In this document: positions 1 to 8,079 of the stretch, one piece after another
How the letters are laid out: every line of letters begins with the position of its first letter
Numbering within the stretch: position 1 is the stretch's first letter
Assembly: GCA_937872325.1 (NCBI GenBank)
Contig: CALMSN010000127.1
Location: forward strand, 1-44,878
Direction: 5' to 3'
DNA length: 44,878 nucleotides
From: an uncultured Xanthobacter sp.
GTDB lineage: Bacteria > Pseudomonadota > Alphaproteobacteria > Rhizobiales > Xanthobacteraceae
Program-made: the position numbers and the translations under genes
Notes under the pieces: generated by a model
What the model was told of the DNA's origin: nothing
What the model saw: only the letters and a program-made list of their open reading frames with translations
Databases searched by the model: none

Positions 1-471
1 CTCGCGGCCGATGATGACGAGACCGGCCAGCACCAGCAGGCCGGCGATGCCGAGGCCGGCATAGCCGAGCCATTCCGCCCGCGCGAACAGGTCCTCGATC
101 AGCCGGGTCAGGGCCATGTAGAAGGCGAGCGAGACGACGCCGCCCAGCGCCCCCCAGAACAGCTTGCCCCAGGGGATGAAGCTGCCCCGCGGCACGGCGG
201 CCGGGTCCGGCACGGCCGGCAGGCTGTCCAGCGGCTCCGGGGGGGCGAGGGTGATGTCGCCCTCGTCGAGGCGGAACCCCCGCGGCCGGGTCGCCTGCGG
301 CCGCGGCGTCGGGCGCGGCGCATGGGCGCGGGCGGTGCGCAGCGCGGCCTCGTCGGCCGCCGGCCCGGGCGCGCCGGCGCTGGCCTCGCGCGCTGCGGCG
401 CCGGCGTCGTCCGCGAGGCCGGTGTCGCGCAGGGGCTGGATGAAGGGGCGGGACTTGCGCTCGTCGGTCAT
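1..471 (-). CDS. ycjF: YcjF-like (TIGR01620/DUF697) inner-membrane protein, 3' end outside the window
   Basis: The first 157 residues are present; the gene runs off the left edge. The N-terminal ~95 residues are a polar Pro/Ala/Arg-rich cytoplasmic segment, followed by two membrane segments at about 101-121 and 136-155. This layout is that of YcjF proteins. The ATG at 471 is preceded by a GGAACC stretch. It is the last gene of a minus-strand run that begins with a SixA-like phosphatase and contains ycjX. In E. coli ycjX and ycjF follow the psp phage-shock genes, so a role in envelope stress is inferred from family context only; the biochemical function of YcjF is not known. Family confidence is good, mainly because of the linked ycjX. 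Confidence 0.8.
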   Translation of the reverse strand, partial: MTDERKSRPFIQPLRDTGLADDAGAAAREASAGAPGPAADEAALRTARAHAPRPTPRPQATRPRGFRLDEGDITLAPPEPLDSLPAVPDPAAVPRGSFIPWGKLFWGALGGVVSLAFYMALTRLIEDLFARAEWLGYAGLGIAGLLVLAGLVIIGRE

Positions 472-519
472 AAAGGTTCCCACCCGCGCGCCGCGGCGGC
501 GGGTGCTGGAGGAGGCGGC

Positions 520-657
520 CTATTCGCCGGCGGGCGGATGGCGATCGAAGCGCCGGTCGAACTCCGCCGCGATGTGGCGGGCATACAGGAGACCCGCAAC
601 GGCCAGCACGCCGGCCATGGCCGGCACGGCATAGGTGATCCATTGCATGTGGGTCAT
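520..657 (-). CDS. 45-residue single-pass membrane protein between ycjX and ycjF
   Basis: A short protein starting MTHMQWITYAVP, with one hydrophobic segment (about residues 5-24) and a charged C-terminus rich in Arg, Asp and His. A longer reading frame extends upstream, but the ATG at 657 puts the hydrophobic segment at the N-terminus and starts just after the stop codon of the preceding gene at 663, which suits an operon. I do not recognise a family. Its place between two genes of the YcjX/YcjF pair suggests a membrane partner of that system; this is inference. It is real if the arrangement is conserved in relatives. Confidence 0.6.
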   Translation of the reverse strand: MTHMQWITYAVPAMAGVLAVAGLLYARHIAAEFDRRFDRHPPAGE

Positions 658-662
658 TCGCC

Positions 663-902
663 TCAGTCCTCGCTTCGCAGGAAATGAAACACCCCCTGCG
701 CTGCCAAATGTAATCCCACCGCCATCGGAATCCAAATCAGCGGCAGCGGCCCGGACGCCCCGTTCACCGCCGGCAGGATGAAGGCGGCGCCGACGGTGGC
801 CACCGAAACGGCATTCAGCGCGGTGGCGATGAGCTTGAGCCGTTCGTTGGTCCGCCGCGCCGCCAGCCGGCGGGCGCGGTCCTGGGGCGTCAGCTCGGCC
901 AT
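663..902 (-). CDS. 79-residue membrane protein in the ycjX-ycjF cluster
   Basis: It begins MAELTPQDRARRLAARRTNE, a basic amphipathic start, then has two hydrophobic segments at about residues 24-44 and 53-73, and ends HFLRSED. The product should sit in the inner membrane with both ends on the cytoplasmic side by the positive-inside rule. It starts 13 bp after the ycjX stop and ends 5 bp before the next small gene, so it is almost certainly co-transcribed. No named family is recognised. An amino-acid-transporter-like small membrane protein is possible but not supported by any motif. Confidence 0.7.
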   Translation of the reverse strand: MAELTPQDRARRLAARRTNERLKLIATALNAVSVATVGAAFILPAVNGASGPLPLIWIPMAVGLHLAAQGVFHFLRSED

Positions 903-915
903 GCCGGGCTCGCGC

Positions 916-2373
916 TCATGTCAGCCGGTCGCCGATGAGGAATTGCAGCGCCCGGTCGAGCCGGATGTGCGGGATCGAGGTGTCGGCCCCGATGCCGGGG
1001 GGGGGGCGGAAGCGCAGGAAGCGGTAGTCGGCATCGTCGGCCGAGGCGGAGGCGAGGCCGCGGAAGCGCCCCGCCGGGTCGAACAGAACCGAGGGATCCG
1101 CCGGCAGCTCGCCGGGGAACACCGCCACCTCCTCCTCGCCGTCGAAGACGTGGCCGCCGGCCTGCTGGCCCTTCTCCGGGGTGCCGACGATGGCCTCCAG
1201 GTCATGCCCGTCGCGGCGCACCCGCGCCTCGCGGGTGGCGCGGATGGCGGCGAGCGCCACCACGTCGAGGGCGGCGCCGTGGTCCTGCGCCCGCACCCGC
1301 GCCCGATCCACCAGCCGGGCGAGGATCGCCTCCAGCCGGTCGTGACTGGCGCGGTGCAGGTGGTCGGCCTTGGTGGCGGCGAACAGCACCTTCTCGATCC
1401 GCGGGCGGAACAGCGCGCTCATCAGGCTGTTCCGGCCGGTGCGGAAGGCGGCGAGGATGCCGTCCAGCGCCCGCTCCAGGTCGGCCAGCGCTGCCGGTCC
1501 GGAGTTCAGCGCGGTGAGCGCGTCCACCAGCACGATCTGCCGGTCGAGCCGGGCGAAGTGGTTGCGGAAGAAGGGCCGCACCACGACGTCCTTATAGGCC
1601 TCGAACCGCCGCTCCATCATCGCGCCGAGGGAATGGGCGCGCTGGGCGCCCTCGGCCGGCGGATCGAGGGGGGCGAAGGTGAGGGCAGGCGAGCCCTCCA
1701 TCTCGCCGGGCAGCAGGAAGCGGCCGGGCGGCAGAAGGCTCATGGCCACCTCGTCGGCGCGGCAGGCGGCGAGATAGGCGGTGAACAGCGCCGCCACCTC
1801 GCGGGCCCGGCTCTCGTCGGCGGCGCCGTTCGCGGCATTGGCGGCGACCGCGGCGAGGAACGGGCCGGCAAGGTGCGCCCGCGCCGGCGCTCGCGCCAGC
1901 TCCAGGCTCTGGCGGGCGAAATCGGCGTAGCTCATGGCCAGCAGCGGCAGGTCGAGCAGCCATTCGCCGGGATAGTCCACCAGGTCGAGGGTCAGCTCCC
2001 GCATCGACCCGCGGGGCGTGGCGTAGCGGATGGACAGGCGCAGCTCGCTCACCCGCGTGGTGGAGGCGGGCCATTCCCTGAGCTTGGACAGTGTGGCGAG
2101 ATGCGCCTCGTAGGAAAATCGCGGCACCGCGTCGTCCGGCTGCGGCTCCAGCACGGTGCGGGCGATGCGGCCGGACTGGGCCGGCTCGAACACCGGCAGC
2201 CGGCCGCCCTTGGTCAGCGCATGGATGAGGGCGGTGGTGAACACCGTCTTGCCCGCCCGCGACAGGCCGGTGACGCCCAGCCGCAGGGTGGGGCTGGAGA
2301 GGTCGCCCATGCGGTCGGCCAGGGTCTGGAGCGCGATGCGGGTCGAATCCAGCGCATCGGCGAAGCTGCCCAT
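916..2373 (-). CDS. ycjX: YcjX family (DUF463) P-loop GTPase
   Basis: A 485-residue YcjX-type GTP-binding protein. The Walker A motif GLSRAGKT lies at about residues 36-43, preceded by the family-like segment PTLRLGVT. Later come LDLVDYPGEWLLDLPLL, the equivalent of the switch/Walker B region, and a long C-terminal domain with FAATKADHLH (NKxD-like). The ATG at 2373 is chosen because a GAGGGA ribosome site lies 10 bp upstream and the N-terminus fits the family; a TTG at 2415 would add 14 residues and overlap the upstream gene by 8 bp. E. coli YcjX belongs to the phage-shock regulon neighbourhood. A run of ten identical bases (1007-1016) encodes part of a Pro-Pro-Pro turn near the C-terminus. 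Confidence 0.9.
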   Translation of the reverse strand: MGSFADALDSTRIALQTLADRMGDLSSPTLRLGVTGLSRAGKTVFTTALIHALTKGGRLPVFEPAQSGRIARTVLEPQPDDAVPRFSYEAHLATLSKLREWPASTTRVSELRLSIRYATPRGSMRELTLDLVDYPGEWLLDLPLLAMSYADFARQSLELARAPARAHLAGPFLAAVAANAANGAADESRAREVAALFTAYLAACRADEVAMSLLPPGRFLLPGEMEGSPALTFAPLDPPAEGAQRAHSLGAMMERRFEAYKDVVVRPFFRNHFARLDRQIVLVDALTALNSGPAALADLERALDGILAAFRTGRNSLMSALFRPRIEKVLFAATKADHLHRASHDRLEAILARLVDRARVRAQDHGAALDVVALAAIRATREARVRRDGHDLEAIVGTPEKGQQAGGHVFDGEEEVAVFPGELPADPSVLFDPAGRFRGLASASADDADYRFLRFRPPPGIGADTSIPHIRLDRALQFLIGDRLT

Positions 2374-2407
2374 CAGGGGTTGGTCCCTCGTGCTGGCGGG
2401 AAGGACC

Positions 2408-2920
2408 TCAGCCAAGGTCCCTGGGAACGATGAAACGGTCGAGCCGGCCGGTTTCCGGACCGGCCTCGCTCCACAGATCGACGGGCAGGTCGATCACCGC
2501 AAGGGCGCCGGTGGGAAATTTCTCGGCCATGCGGGTGGCGTCGGGGGTGAGGCCGTGGCTGGTGAGCATCTCGGCGAGGTCTTCCATGCCGGAATTGTGG
2601 CCGACGATGAGCACGCTGTGCGCGTCCGGCGGCTGCTCGCGCACCACGCCCAGCAGCCGGGTGGCGGTGGCTTCGTAGATTCGCGGCTCGCTGGCCACCA
2701 CCTTCAGCGGCGGCAGCTCGGCGGAGAAGAGATCGAAGGTCTCGCGGGTGCGCCGGGCGGGCGACACCAGCACCCGGTCCGGCAGCAGGCCGTGGGCGGC
2801 GAGGTAAAGGCCCATCCGCCGGGCGGCGGCGCGCCCGCGCGGGGCGAGGGGGCGCTCGCGATCGCACACCCCCTCAGGCCAGTCGGACTTGGCGTGGCGC
2901 AGAAGCATCAGACGGCGCAT
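2408..2920 (-). CDS. SixA-like phosphohistidine phosphatase (histidine phosphatase family)
   Basis: The RHAKSDW motif at residues 8-14 carries the catalytic His9 and is typical of SixA, which removes phosphate from phosphohistidine. The second catalytic His (about residue 108) is in VGHNSG, and SPARRTRET supplies conserved arginines. The length of 170 residues is normal for the family. The ATG at 2920 is chosen because it lies just before the first beta strand; a GTG at 2941 would add seven residues. It is the first gene of the minus-strand run that continues into ycjX, whose alternative TTG start overlaps this stop codon. The target could be a phosphorelay or PTS protein; the sequence does not tell which. 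Confidence 0.85.
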   Translation of the reverse strand: MRRLMLLRHAKSDWPEGVCDRERPLAPRGRAAARRMGLYLAAHGLLPDRVLVSPARRTRETFDLFSAELPPLKVVASEPRIYEATATRLLGVVREQPPDAHSVLIVGHNSGMEDLAEMLTSHGLTPDATRMAEKFPTGALAVIDLPVDLWSEAGPETGRLDRFIVPRDLG

Positions 2921-3095
2921 CGGCTCACCGGGCTCGGTCACGGGCAGGGCGCGCCGGCAAGCCGACGCGGCACGTGCTTATGACCCGAGGGCAGGGGCCG
3001 GCGCAAGGCGTCGCCCCCGCGACGATGCGCCCAATGCGGCGCCCAATCCGGCGCTCCGATCCGGCAACCCGCGGGCTGCCGGTGCCCGGATGCGC

Positions 3096-4403
3096 TCAGA
3101 CCTTGTCCAGCGCCTGGTCGAGGCCGGCGATGATGTCGGCGACATCCTCGATGCCCACCGAAAGCCGCACCACTTCCGGCCCGGCGCCGGCCGCGGTCTT
3201 GGCCTCATCGCTGAGCTGGCGGTGGGTGGTGGAGGCCGGGTGGATGATCAGCGAGCGGGTGTCGCCGATATTGGCGAGGTGGGAGAACAGATCCACCCCG
3301 GAGACCAGGTTCACGCCCGCCTCGTAGCCGCCCTTGAGGCCGAAGGTGAAGACCGCGCCGGCTCCCTTCGGCAGGTAGCGCTGGGCGAGGGCGTTGTACT
3401 TGTCGCCGGCAAGGCCCGGATAGCTCACCCATTCCACCTTCGGATGGGCGGCCAGATATGTTGCCACCGCCAGCGTGTTCTCGCTGTGGCGCTGCATCCT
3501 CAGGCCCAGCGTCTCGATGCCGGTGAGAATCAGGAAGGCGTTGAACGGCGAGAGCGCCGGGCCGAGATCGCGCAGGCCCAGCACCCGGGCGGCGATGGCG
3601 AAGGCGAAGTTGCCGAAGGTCTCGTGCAGCACCATGCCGGAATATTCCGGCCGCGGCTGGGAGAGGAAGGGATAGCGATCGGTGGCCGACCAGTCGAACG
3701 TGCCCGCGTCCACGATCACGCCGCCGATGGAATTGCCGTGGCCGCCCAGGAACTTGGTGGCCGAGTGGATGACGATGTCGGCGCCGTCCTTGATCGGTTG
3801 CCAGAGGTAGGGGGTGGCCAGGGTGTTGTCGACGATGAGCGGCACGCCGGCCTTCTTCGCCACCGCCGAGATGGCGGCGACGTCGGTGACCACGCCGCCC
3901 GGATTGGCGATGGATTCGATGAAGATGGCCTTGGTCTTCGGCGTCACCGCCCGCTCGAAGCTCTCGATGTCGTCGGGATCGGCCCACACCACGTTCCAGC
4001 CGAAGCTCTTGAACGCGTGGTTGAACTGGTTGATCGAGCCGCCATAGAGCTTGCGCGAGGCGATGAACTCGTCGCCCGGGGTCAGCAGGGTGTGGAAGAC
4101 GAGGTGCTGGGCCGCATGGCCCGAGGCCACCGCCAGCGCCGCGGTGCCGCCCTCCAGCGCCGCCACCCGCGATTCCAGCACCGCGTTCGTGGGGTTGGTG
4201 ATGCGCGAATAGATGTTGCCGAAGGTCTGCAGCCCGAACAGCGCGGCGGCATGGTCCACGTCGTCGAAGACGAAGGACGTGGTCTGGTAGATCGGCGTCG
4301 CCCGGGCCCCGGTGGTCGGGTCCGGCTGGGCGCCGGCGTGCACGGCGAGGGTGGCAAAGCCGGGTTCGCGGGCGATGTCGCCGCCCTGGGTCTGGTCGTC
4401 CAT
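3096..4403 (-). CDS. metY: O-acetylhomoserine sulfhydrylase / aminocarboxypropyltransferase
   Basis: A PLP-dependent Cys/Met metabolism enzyme of 435 residues that makes homocysteine from O-acetylhomoserine and sulfide in methionine synthesis. The PLP lysine is in SATKFLGGHG (about Lys217). Other family signatures are ATPIYQTTSF near the N-terminus, YSRITNPTNAVLE, the PLP-stacking SRKLYGGS region and VDNTLATPYL. The length favours MetY over cystathionine gamma-synthase (about 390). The ATG at 4403 has a GGGAGG ribosome site 8 bp upstream. It is separated from the upstream CoA-binding gene by 104 bp holding a strongly AT-rich leader, so it probably has its own sulfur- or methionine-controlled promoter. 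Confidence 0.93.
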   Translation of the reverse strand: MDDQTQGGDIAREPGFATLAVHAGAQPDPTTGARATPIYQTTSFVFDDVDHAAALFGLQTFGNIYSRITNPTNAVLESRVAALEGGTAALAVASGHAAQHLVFHTLLTPGDEFIASRKLYGGSINQFNHAFKSFGWNVVWADPDDIESFERAVTPKTKAIFIESIANPGGVVTDVAAISAVAKKAGVPLIVDNTLATPYLWQPIKDGADIVIHSATKFLGGHGNSIGGVIVDAGTFDWSATDRYPFLSQPRPEYSGMVLHETFGNFAFAIAARVLGLRDLGPALSPFNAFLILTGIETLGLRMQRHSENTLAVATYLAAHPKVEWVSYPGLAGDKYNALAQRYLPKGAGAVFTFGLKGGYEAGVNLVSGVDLFSHLANIGDTRSLIIHPASTTHRQLSDEAKTAAGAGPEVVRLSVGIEDVADIIAGLDQALDKV

Positions 4404-4507
4404 CTGGGATCCTCCCGTGCAGGCGCCGCCGTTGCGGCGTCCGCTGTTATATATTGGTGTGGAATTTATAAAAACACTATGTTTTCTGTATTATGGCCGT
4501 CCCGCCC
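4404..4507 (-). promoter_or_regulatory. AT-rich leader/promoter of metY
   Basis: Within a high-GC genome this 104-bp gap holds about 55 bp of AT-rich DNA (4445-4497). On the minus strand it contains the palindrome TTTATAAA and, further on, TATATAAC, which could be a -10 element, plus outer GTGT/ACAC half-sites flanking the palindrome. No good -35 hexamer was seen. The composition and placement suggest a regulated promoter. I could not fit the conserved parts of a SAM-II riboswitch, which precedes metY in some relatives. Confidence 0.4.
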
Positions 4508-5044
4508 TCACGGCGCCTTCGGGCCGCGGGAGATGGACAGGCGCTGCAGCCCCTTTCCCAGTAGCGCCGGCTTGCGGGCCGAGAGGGTGCGGGAATTGAC
4601 CCCGGTCCACCCGATCTCGCCGGAGAGCCGGCCATATTCGATCTTCGGGCAGCGGTTCATCACCACCTGCAGGCCGGCGGCCTCGGCCCGGGCGGCGGCT
4701 TCGTCGTGCCGCACCCCGAGCTGGGTCCACAGCACCTTGGGCAGCGGCGAGAGGGCGAGTACCTCGTCGAGCACCCCGGGCACCGCCTCGGGGGCGCGGA
4801 ACACGTCCACCATGTCGATGGGCTCCGGCACGTCGGCGAGGCGGGCGTGAAAGGTGAGGCCCGCCACCACGTTGCCGGCCTGCCCAGGATTGATGGGAAA
4901 CACCGTGTAGCCGCGCTCGGACAGGTACTTCATCACGAAGTAGGAGGGCCGGGCGGCGTTGGCGCTGGCGCCCACCATGGCGATGGTGCGCACGCCCTCC
5001 AGGATCGCGCGGATGTAGGCGTCGGCGTAGTGATCGTGGTTCAT
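4508..5044 (-). CDS. CoA-binding domain protein (YccU/PF13380 type)
   Basis: A 178-residue protein with one Rossmann-like CoA-binding domain. The nucleotide-binding segment IAMVGASANAARPS lies at about residues 21-34, followed by YFVMKYLSERGYTVFPINPGQ, the usual second strand. Further conserved parts are DMVDVFRAPEAVP and VLWTQLGVRHDEAA. The C-terminus PALLGKGLQRLS is common in alphaproteobacterial members. The partner or ligand is unknown; members of the family bind CoA in vitro. It lies directly upstream of metY on the same strand, but the AT-rich gap between them suggests separate control. The ATG at 5044 overlaps no other gene. Confidence 0.85.
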   Translation of the reverse strand: MNHDHYADAYIRAILEGVRTIAMVGASANAARPSYFVMKYLSERGYTVFPINPGQAGNVVAGLTFHARLADVPEPIDMVDVFRAPEAVPGVLDEVLALSPLPKVLWTQLGVRHDEAAARAEAAGLQVVMNRCPKIEYGRLSGEIGWTGVNSRTLSARKPALLGKGLQRLSISRGPKAP

Positions 5045-5099
5045 GGCGCGCTTCCGGATGTATTCATGTCAGGGCGCGAAGGCGGATGCCGCCTCCGGT

Positions 5100-5876
5100 T
5101 CAGCCCCGGGCCTTGCCGAACAGGCGGAAGAAGTTGGCGGTGGTGGCGGCCGCAACCTCCTCCAGGCTCTCGCCCCGCGCCAGCGCCAGCGCTTTCGCGG
5201 TCTCGCGCACGAAGGACGGCTCGTTGCGCCGGCCGCGATGGGGCGTCGGGGCGAGGAAGGGCGAATCGGTCTCCACCAGCAGCCGGTCCTGCGGCACCTT
5301 CGCGGCGATGGCTCGCAGGTCCTCGCTCTTCTTGAAGGTGATGACGCCGGAGAAGGAGATGTAGCCCCCCAGCGCCAGCGCCCGCAAAGCGAGGTCCTCG
5401 CCGGCGGTGAAGCAGTGGAGCAGGAAGGGGAAGGCCCCCTTCGCGCTCTCCTCCTCCAGGGTGGCGGCGATGTCGGCATCCGCCTCGCGGGCGTGGATCA
5501 CCAGCGGCAGCCCGGTCTCGCGGGCGGCGGCGATATGGGTGCGGAAGCCCTTCGCTTGCGCCTCGCGGGGGCTGGTATCGTAGTGGTAGTCTAGGCCGGC
5601 CTCGCCGATCGCCACCACCTTGGGGTGGGCGGAAAGCCGCACCAGGTCCGCGACGGTGACGTCCGGCTCCTCGGCCGCCTGGTGCGGATGGGTGCCCACC
5701 GAGCAGCTCACCATGTCGAAGCGCTCGGCGATGGCGCGGATCTCGTCGAATCTCTTCACCCGGGTGGAGATGGTGACGAGATGGCCCACCCCCGCCGCTT
5801 CGGCCCTGGCGACCACATCGGGCAGCTCGGCGGCGAAGTCGGGGAAATCCAGATGGCAATGGCTGTCGACGAGCAT
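5100..5876 (-). CDS. tatD: TatD family metal-dependent hydrolase/DNase
   Basis: A 258-residue TatD-type TIM-barrel hydrolase. Metal ligands are visible: HCH (His6, His8) in MLVDSHCHLDF at the N-terminus, the Glu in IGEAGLDYHYD, the His of VIHAREAD, the His of LLHCFTAG and the Asp of ETDSPFLAP. TatD proteins are 3'-5' exonucleases implicated in DNA repair; YcfH-type paralogues have the same motifs. The open frame continues upstream to 6050, but the ATG at 5876 is the only start that places the HxH strand at the usual N-terminus, and the upstream extension is low-complexity. In many relatives tatD follows metG and holB; here a REP-containing gap lies upstream instead. Confidence 0.92.
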   Translation of the reverse strand: MLVDSHCHLDFPDFAAELPDVVARAEAAGVGHLVTISTRVKRFDEIRAIAERFDMVSCSVGTHPHQAAEEPDVTVADLVRLSAHPKVVAIGEAGLDYHYDTSPREAQAKGFRTHIAAARETGLPLVIHAREADADIAATLEEESAKGAFPFLLHCFTAGEDLALRALALGGYISFSGVITFKKSEDLRAIAAKVPQDRLLVETDSPFLAPTPHRGRRNEPSFVRETAKALALARGESLEEVAAATTANFFRLFGKARG

Positions 5877-6380
5877 GCGGCTTCGCGATCGTGATGGGGC
5901 TTTGGCGATGCTTGGGAAACCGGACGGGCCAGCCCGTCGTGTCTTTCCGGTGCCCGGCGTGTCGCAAACCCGCTCCGCTGCGTCGCGCCGGGTTTCCTCC
6001 TGCCGGAGCACCAGAAAGTCGTCGATGGACCTCGGTCGCAGATCTTTCAAACAGGCTCTCGCGCATCAGATAGGCGCTCGGACCGCCCGCGTCGAGCCGC
6101 GCGCCCGCTTTGCCGCAGCGCCGCGGCGGCGGGTCAGTTTGAAACGGGTTTAGGGGTGAAGGCAGGGTGAACCCTCTCCCGCTTGCGGGGGAGGGTAGGG
6201 AGGGGGCGCTCTGTCGGCGTGTCGCGAAAGGCGGGAGGGGGAGGCGATCTTGCCCCGTCCCCAACCCTCCGCGGCAAGCGGGAGAGGGAGTCTGGCTGGC
6301 AACTGCCCGGCAGCCGGCTGGTGGCGGGGGCGGGGGGATGCCAGAATGTCGGCGATTCCTCACCGATCCGGATCCGGCCC
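5877..6380. other. Gene-free region between tatD and bioY
   Basis: Five hundred bases with no convincing gene on either strand. It must hold the promoters of both divergent genes and contains the REP-type inverted pair at 6172-6290. Open frames here are extensions of the flanking genes with Arg/Pro-rich low-complexity translation. Confidence 0.6.
6172..6290. repeat. REP-type inverted repeat pair
   Basis: CCTCTCCCGCTTGCGG on the left is matched in inverted orientation by CCGCGGCAAGCGGGAGAGG on the right, about 75 bp apart. The same core (CCCGCTTGCGGG or CCCGCAAGCGG) recurs several times at 15750-16115. This is the pattern of a BIME-like intergenic element. It lies just upstream of bioY and could fold into a long stem-loop in a transcript. 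Confidence 0.75.
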
Positions 6381-6953
6381 TTGGCTTCGTTCACTCCCGT
6401 GCTGGCGCGCATCGCCGGGCGCTCGTCCTCCCTGACCGCTCCAGTGGTGATGATGGCCATCATCCTGCTGGCGGTCTCGGCCCAGCTCTCGATTCCCATA
6501 GAGCCGGTGCCCATCACCCTGCAAAGCTATGTGGTGATCGCCTTGGCGGCGCTGCTCGGCTGGAAGCTCGGGGGCATCGCCGTGGCCATCTATATCGGCC
6601 TCGGCGTTTCGGGCCTGCACATCTTCTCCAACGGCCGCAGCGGGCTGGAAGCGCTGCGCGGAGCCTCCGGCGGCTTCATCGTCGGCTTTCTGGTGGTGAC
6701 GCTGCTGGTGGGCTGGCTGGTGGAGACCTGGGCGCGCGGGCGGGCCTGGCCGCTGCTGGCGGTACTCGCCCTCGGCCATGTGGTGCTGCTGGCGCTGGGC
6801 GCCGGCTGGATGGCGACCCTGCGCGGAAGCGCCTTCGCCTGGGAGAAGGGGTTCCTGCCCTTCGTGCCGGGGGCGATCCTGAAGACGGTGGTGGCCTTCG
6901 GCACCGTTCTGCTCATCGAACGTCTCGCCCGCGGCCGGGCAGGGAAGGCCTGA
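6381..6953 (+). CDS. bioY: BioY biotin transporter (ECF substrate-binding S component)
   Basis: A membrane protein of about 190 residues. The BioY signature PIEPVPITLQSYVV is followed by LGWKLGGIAVAIYIGLGVSG, then NGRSGLEALRGASGGFIVGF, all close to family consensus. Six hydrophobic segments are visible. The start is uncertain: no ATG is in frame, so TTG at 6381 or GTG at 6399 is likely, and neither has a strong ribosome site; a longer frame begins at 6183 inside the REP repeat and is implausible. BioY imports biotin, alone or with BioMN; no bioMN is seen here. Neighbouring lipoate and thiamine genes make this a cofactor region. Confidence 0.85.
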   Translation: MASFTPVLARIAGRSSSLTAPVVMMAIILLAVSAQLSIPIEPVPITLQSYVVIALAALLGWKLGGIAVAIYIGLGVSGLHIFSNGRSGLEALRGASGGFIVGFLVVTLLVGWLVETWARGRAWPLLAVLALGHVVLLALGAGWMATLRGSAFAWEKGFLPFVPGAILKTVVAFGTVLLIERLARGRAGKA

Positions 6954-7041
6954 GCACCTCGCCTCAGCTGCCGCCGAGGCGAGCTCCCGGGGGAGTGCCG
7001 AGGATTCGGCCCGCCGCCGTAGCGCCCGGCAGGCGGCAGGA

Positions 7042-7641
7042 TCACGCCGAGTCGGCGATTTCCTGCTTGAGGGCGTCGGCATCCGCGGCGGGCATGGTGA
7101 TGGCGCGCACCACCTCGCCGGGGCGACCCGGATTGGCGACGATCGCCGCCTCCAGCGAAACCGTGGTGGTCCCGCCCGAGGTGTTGAAGATGTAGTCCAG
7201 CCGGAAGGCGGCGTTGCGGGTGGCGCCGTTGGTGCGCTTCATCGCCTCCTCGGGCGAGAGCATCTTCTCGGCCACCAGGTGGGCCGGCTGGTCGACGGTG
7301 ATGGTGTAGTCGCGGGCGCGCCGGGCAGTGGAGAGGCGGCCGCGCACCAGGGTCGGATCGGCATTGGCGAGGCGCACCTCGATGCGCGGCACCGCCGGAC
7401 CCTCGGGGATCAGCTGCTCGGCGCTCCCCGGAGGGGGCGGGGGCAGGGGGTCGTAGGCGGGCTGCGCGGAACGCTCGGCGGCGCAGGCCGAGAGCAGCAG
7501 CGCGGCCGTTGCCGCAAGGGTTGTCGCCGCCACGGCCCTCGCCCCCGGAATCCGGGCGGCTGCGGCCCAGAATCCTGCGGCCGCCGGCCGGATCGGGCGT
7601 CGGCGCGCCCGGCGGTTGTCCTTCGCCCCCGATGTCCGCAC
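7042..7641 (-). CDS. Hypothetical lipoprotein
   Basis: A 199-residue protein with an unusual ~35-residue basic N-terminal stretch, a hydrophobic segment and a lipobox LLSAC (Cys53), so it should be a lipoprotein. After a Pro-rich linker (PLPPPPPGS) comes an alpha/beta-looking domain with IEVRLANADPTLVRG, AFRLDYIFNTSGGTTTVSLEAAIVA and a C-terminal helix. I recognise no family. The long region before the signal suggests the true start is an internal GTG, but none has a clear ribosome site. It stands alone between bioY and the AsnC-type gene. Confidence 0.65.
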   Translation of the reverse strand: MRTSGAKDNRRARRRPIRPAAAGFWAAAARIPGARAVAATTLAATAALLLSACAAERSAQPAYDPLPPPPPGSAEQLIPEGPAVPRIEVRLANADPTLVRGRLSTARRARDYTITVDQPAHLVAEKMLSPEEAMKRTNGATRNAAFRLDYIFNTSGGTTTVSLEAAIVANPGRPGEVVRAITMPAADADALKQEIADSA

Positions 7642-7722
7642 GTCTCCAGAACCTCCGCTTGCTGCCGCCGGCCAACCTTACGGCATTTGCACTGCCGCGC
7701 CACCCCGCCGAACGGGCAGCGT

Positions 7723-7959
7723 TCAGAACGCCTTGAAGGTGATGAGGGTGCGGGTGTCCTGAATGCCCGGCACGCACTGCACCTTCTGGTTGACGAAATG
7801 GCCGATATCCGTGCCCGGCTCCACATAGAACTTCACCAGCAGGTCGAAGTCGCCGGCGGTGGAGTAGATCTCGGATGCGATCTCCGCATTGGCGATGGCG
7901 TCGGCCACCTCATAGGACTTGCCGAGCTGGCATTTGATCTGCACGAAGAAGGGGATCAC
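7723..7959 (-). CDS. Stand-alone Lrp/AsnC ligand-binding (RAM) domain protein
   Basis: A 78-residue protein that is only the ligand-binding half of an Lrp/AsnC regulator, with no DNA-binding domain. The fold is recognised from [19 protein letters not shown], then [16 protein letters not shown] and ending [14 protein letters not shown]. The GDFDLL strand and the terminal T-L-I-TF pattern are typical. A GTG at 7957-7959 is taken as the start because it begins the first beta strand. Such stand-alone domains form rings that bind amino acids or other small ligands; the target is unknown. It is divergent from thiD, with only 120 bp between the two starts. Confidence 0.85.
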   Translation of the reverse strand: MIPFFVQIKCQLGKSYEVADAIANAEIASEIYSTAGDFDLLVKFYVEPGTDIGHFVNQKVQCVPGIQDTRTLITFKAF

Positions 7960-8079
7960 GGGGCGCTCCGGAAGGTCGGCGCCGCCAAGGTGGACAAAGG
8001 GAACCGGCTTGGCAAGGCAGCTATTTGCAAGCCAGCTCCTGGCAAGCCTTCCCGCGTCTCCATCGCCGAAAGAGAGTCC

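Noticed and set aside
778-2433. 551-residue plus-strand open frame over ycjX
   Set aside because: Its translation is Arg/Gly/His-rich without family motifs. It is the antisense shadow of the GTPase gene in high-GC DNA.
4404-4507. SAM-II riboswitch upstream of metY
   Set aside because: I could not build the pseudoknot or find the conserved loop sequences; the region is AT-rich and looks like a promoter instead.
5877-6050. N-terminal extension of TatD with a P-loop-like GTGKT
   Set aside because: The extension is low-complexity, precedes the universal HxH start strand, and lacks the strand context of a real P-loop. It is untranslated leader.
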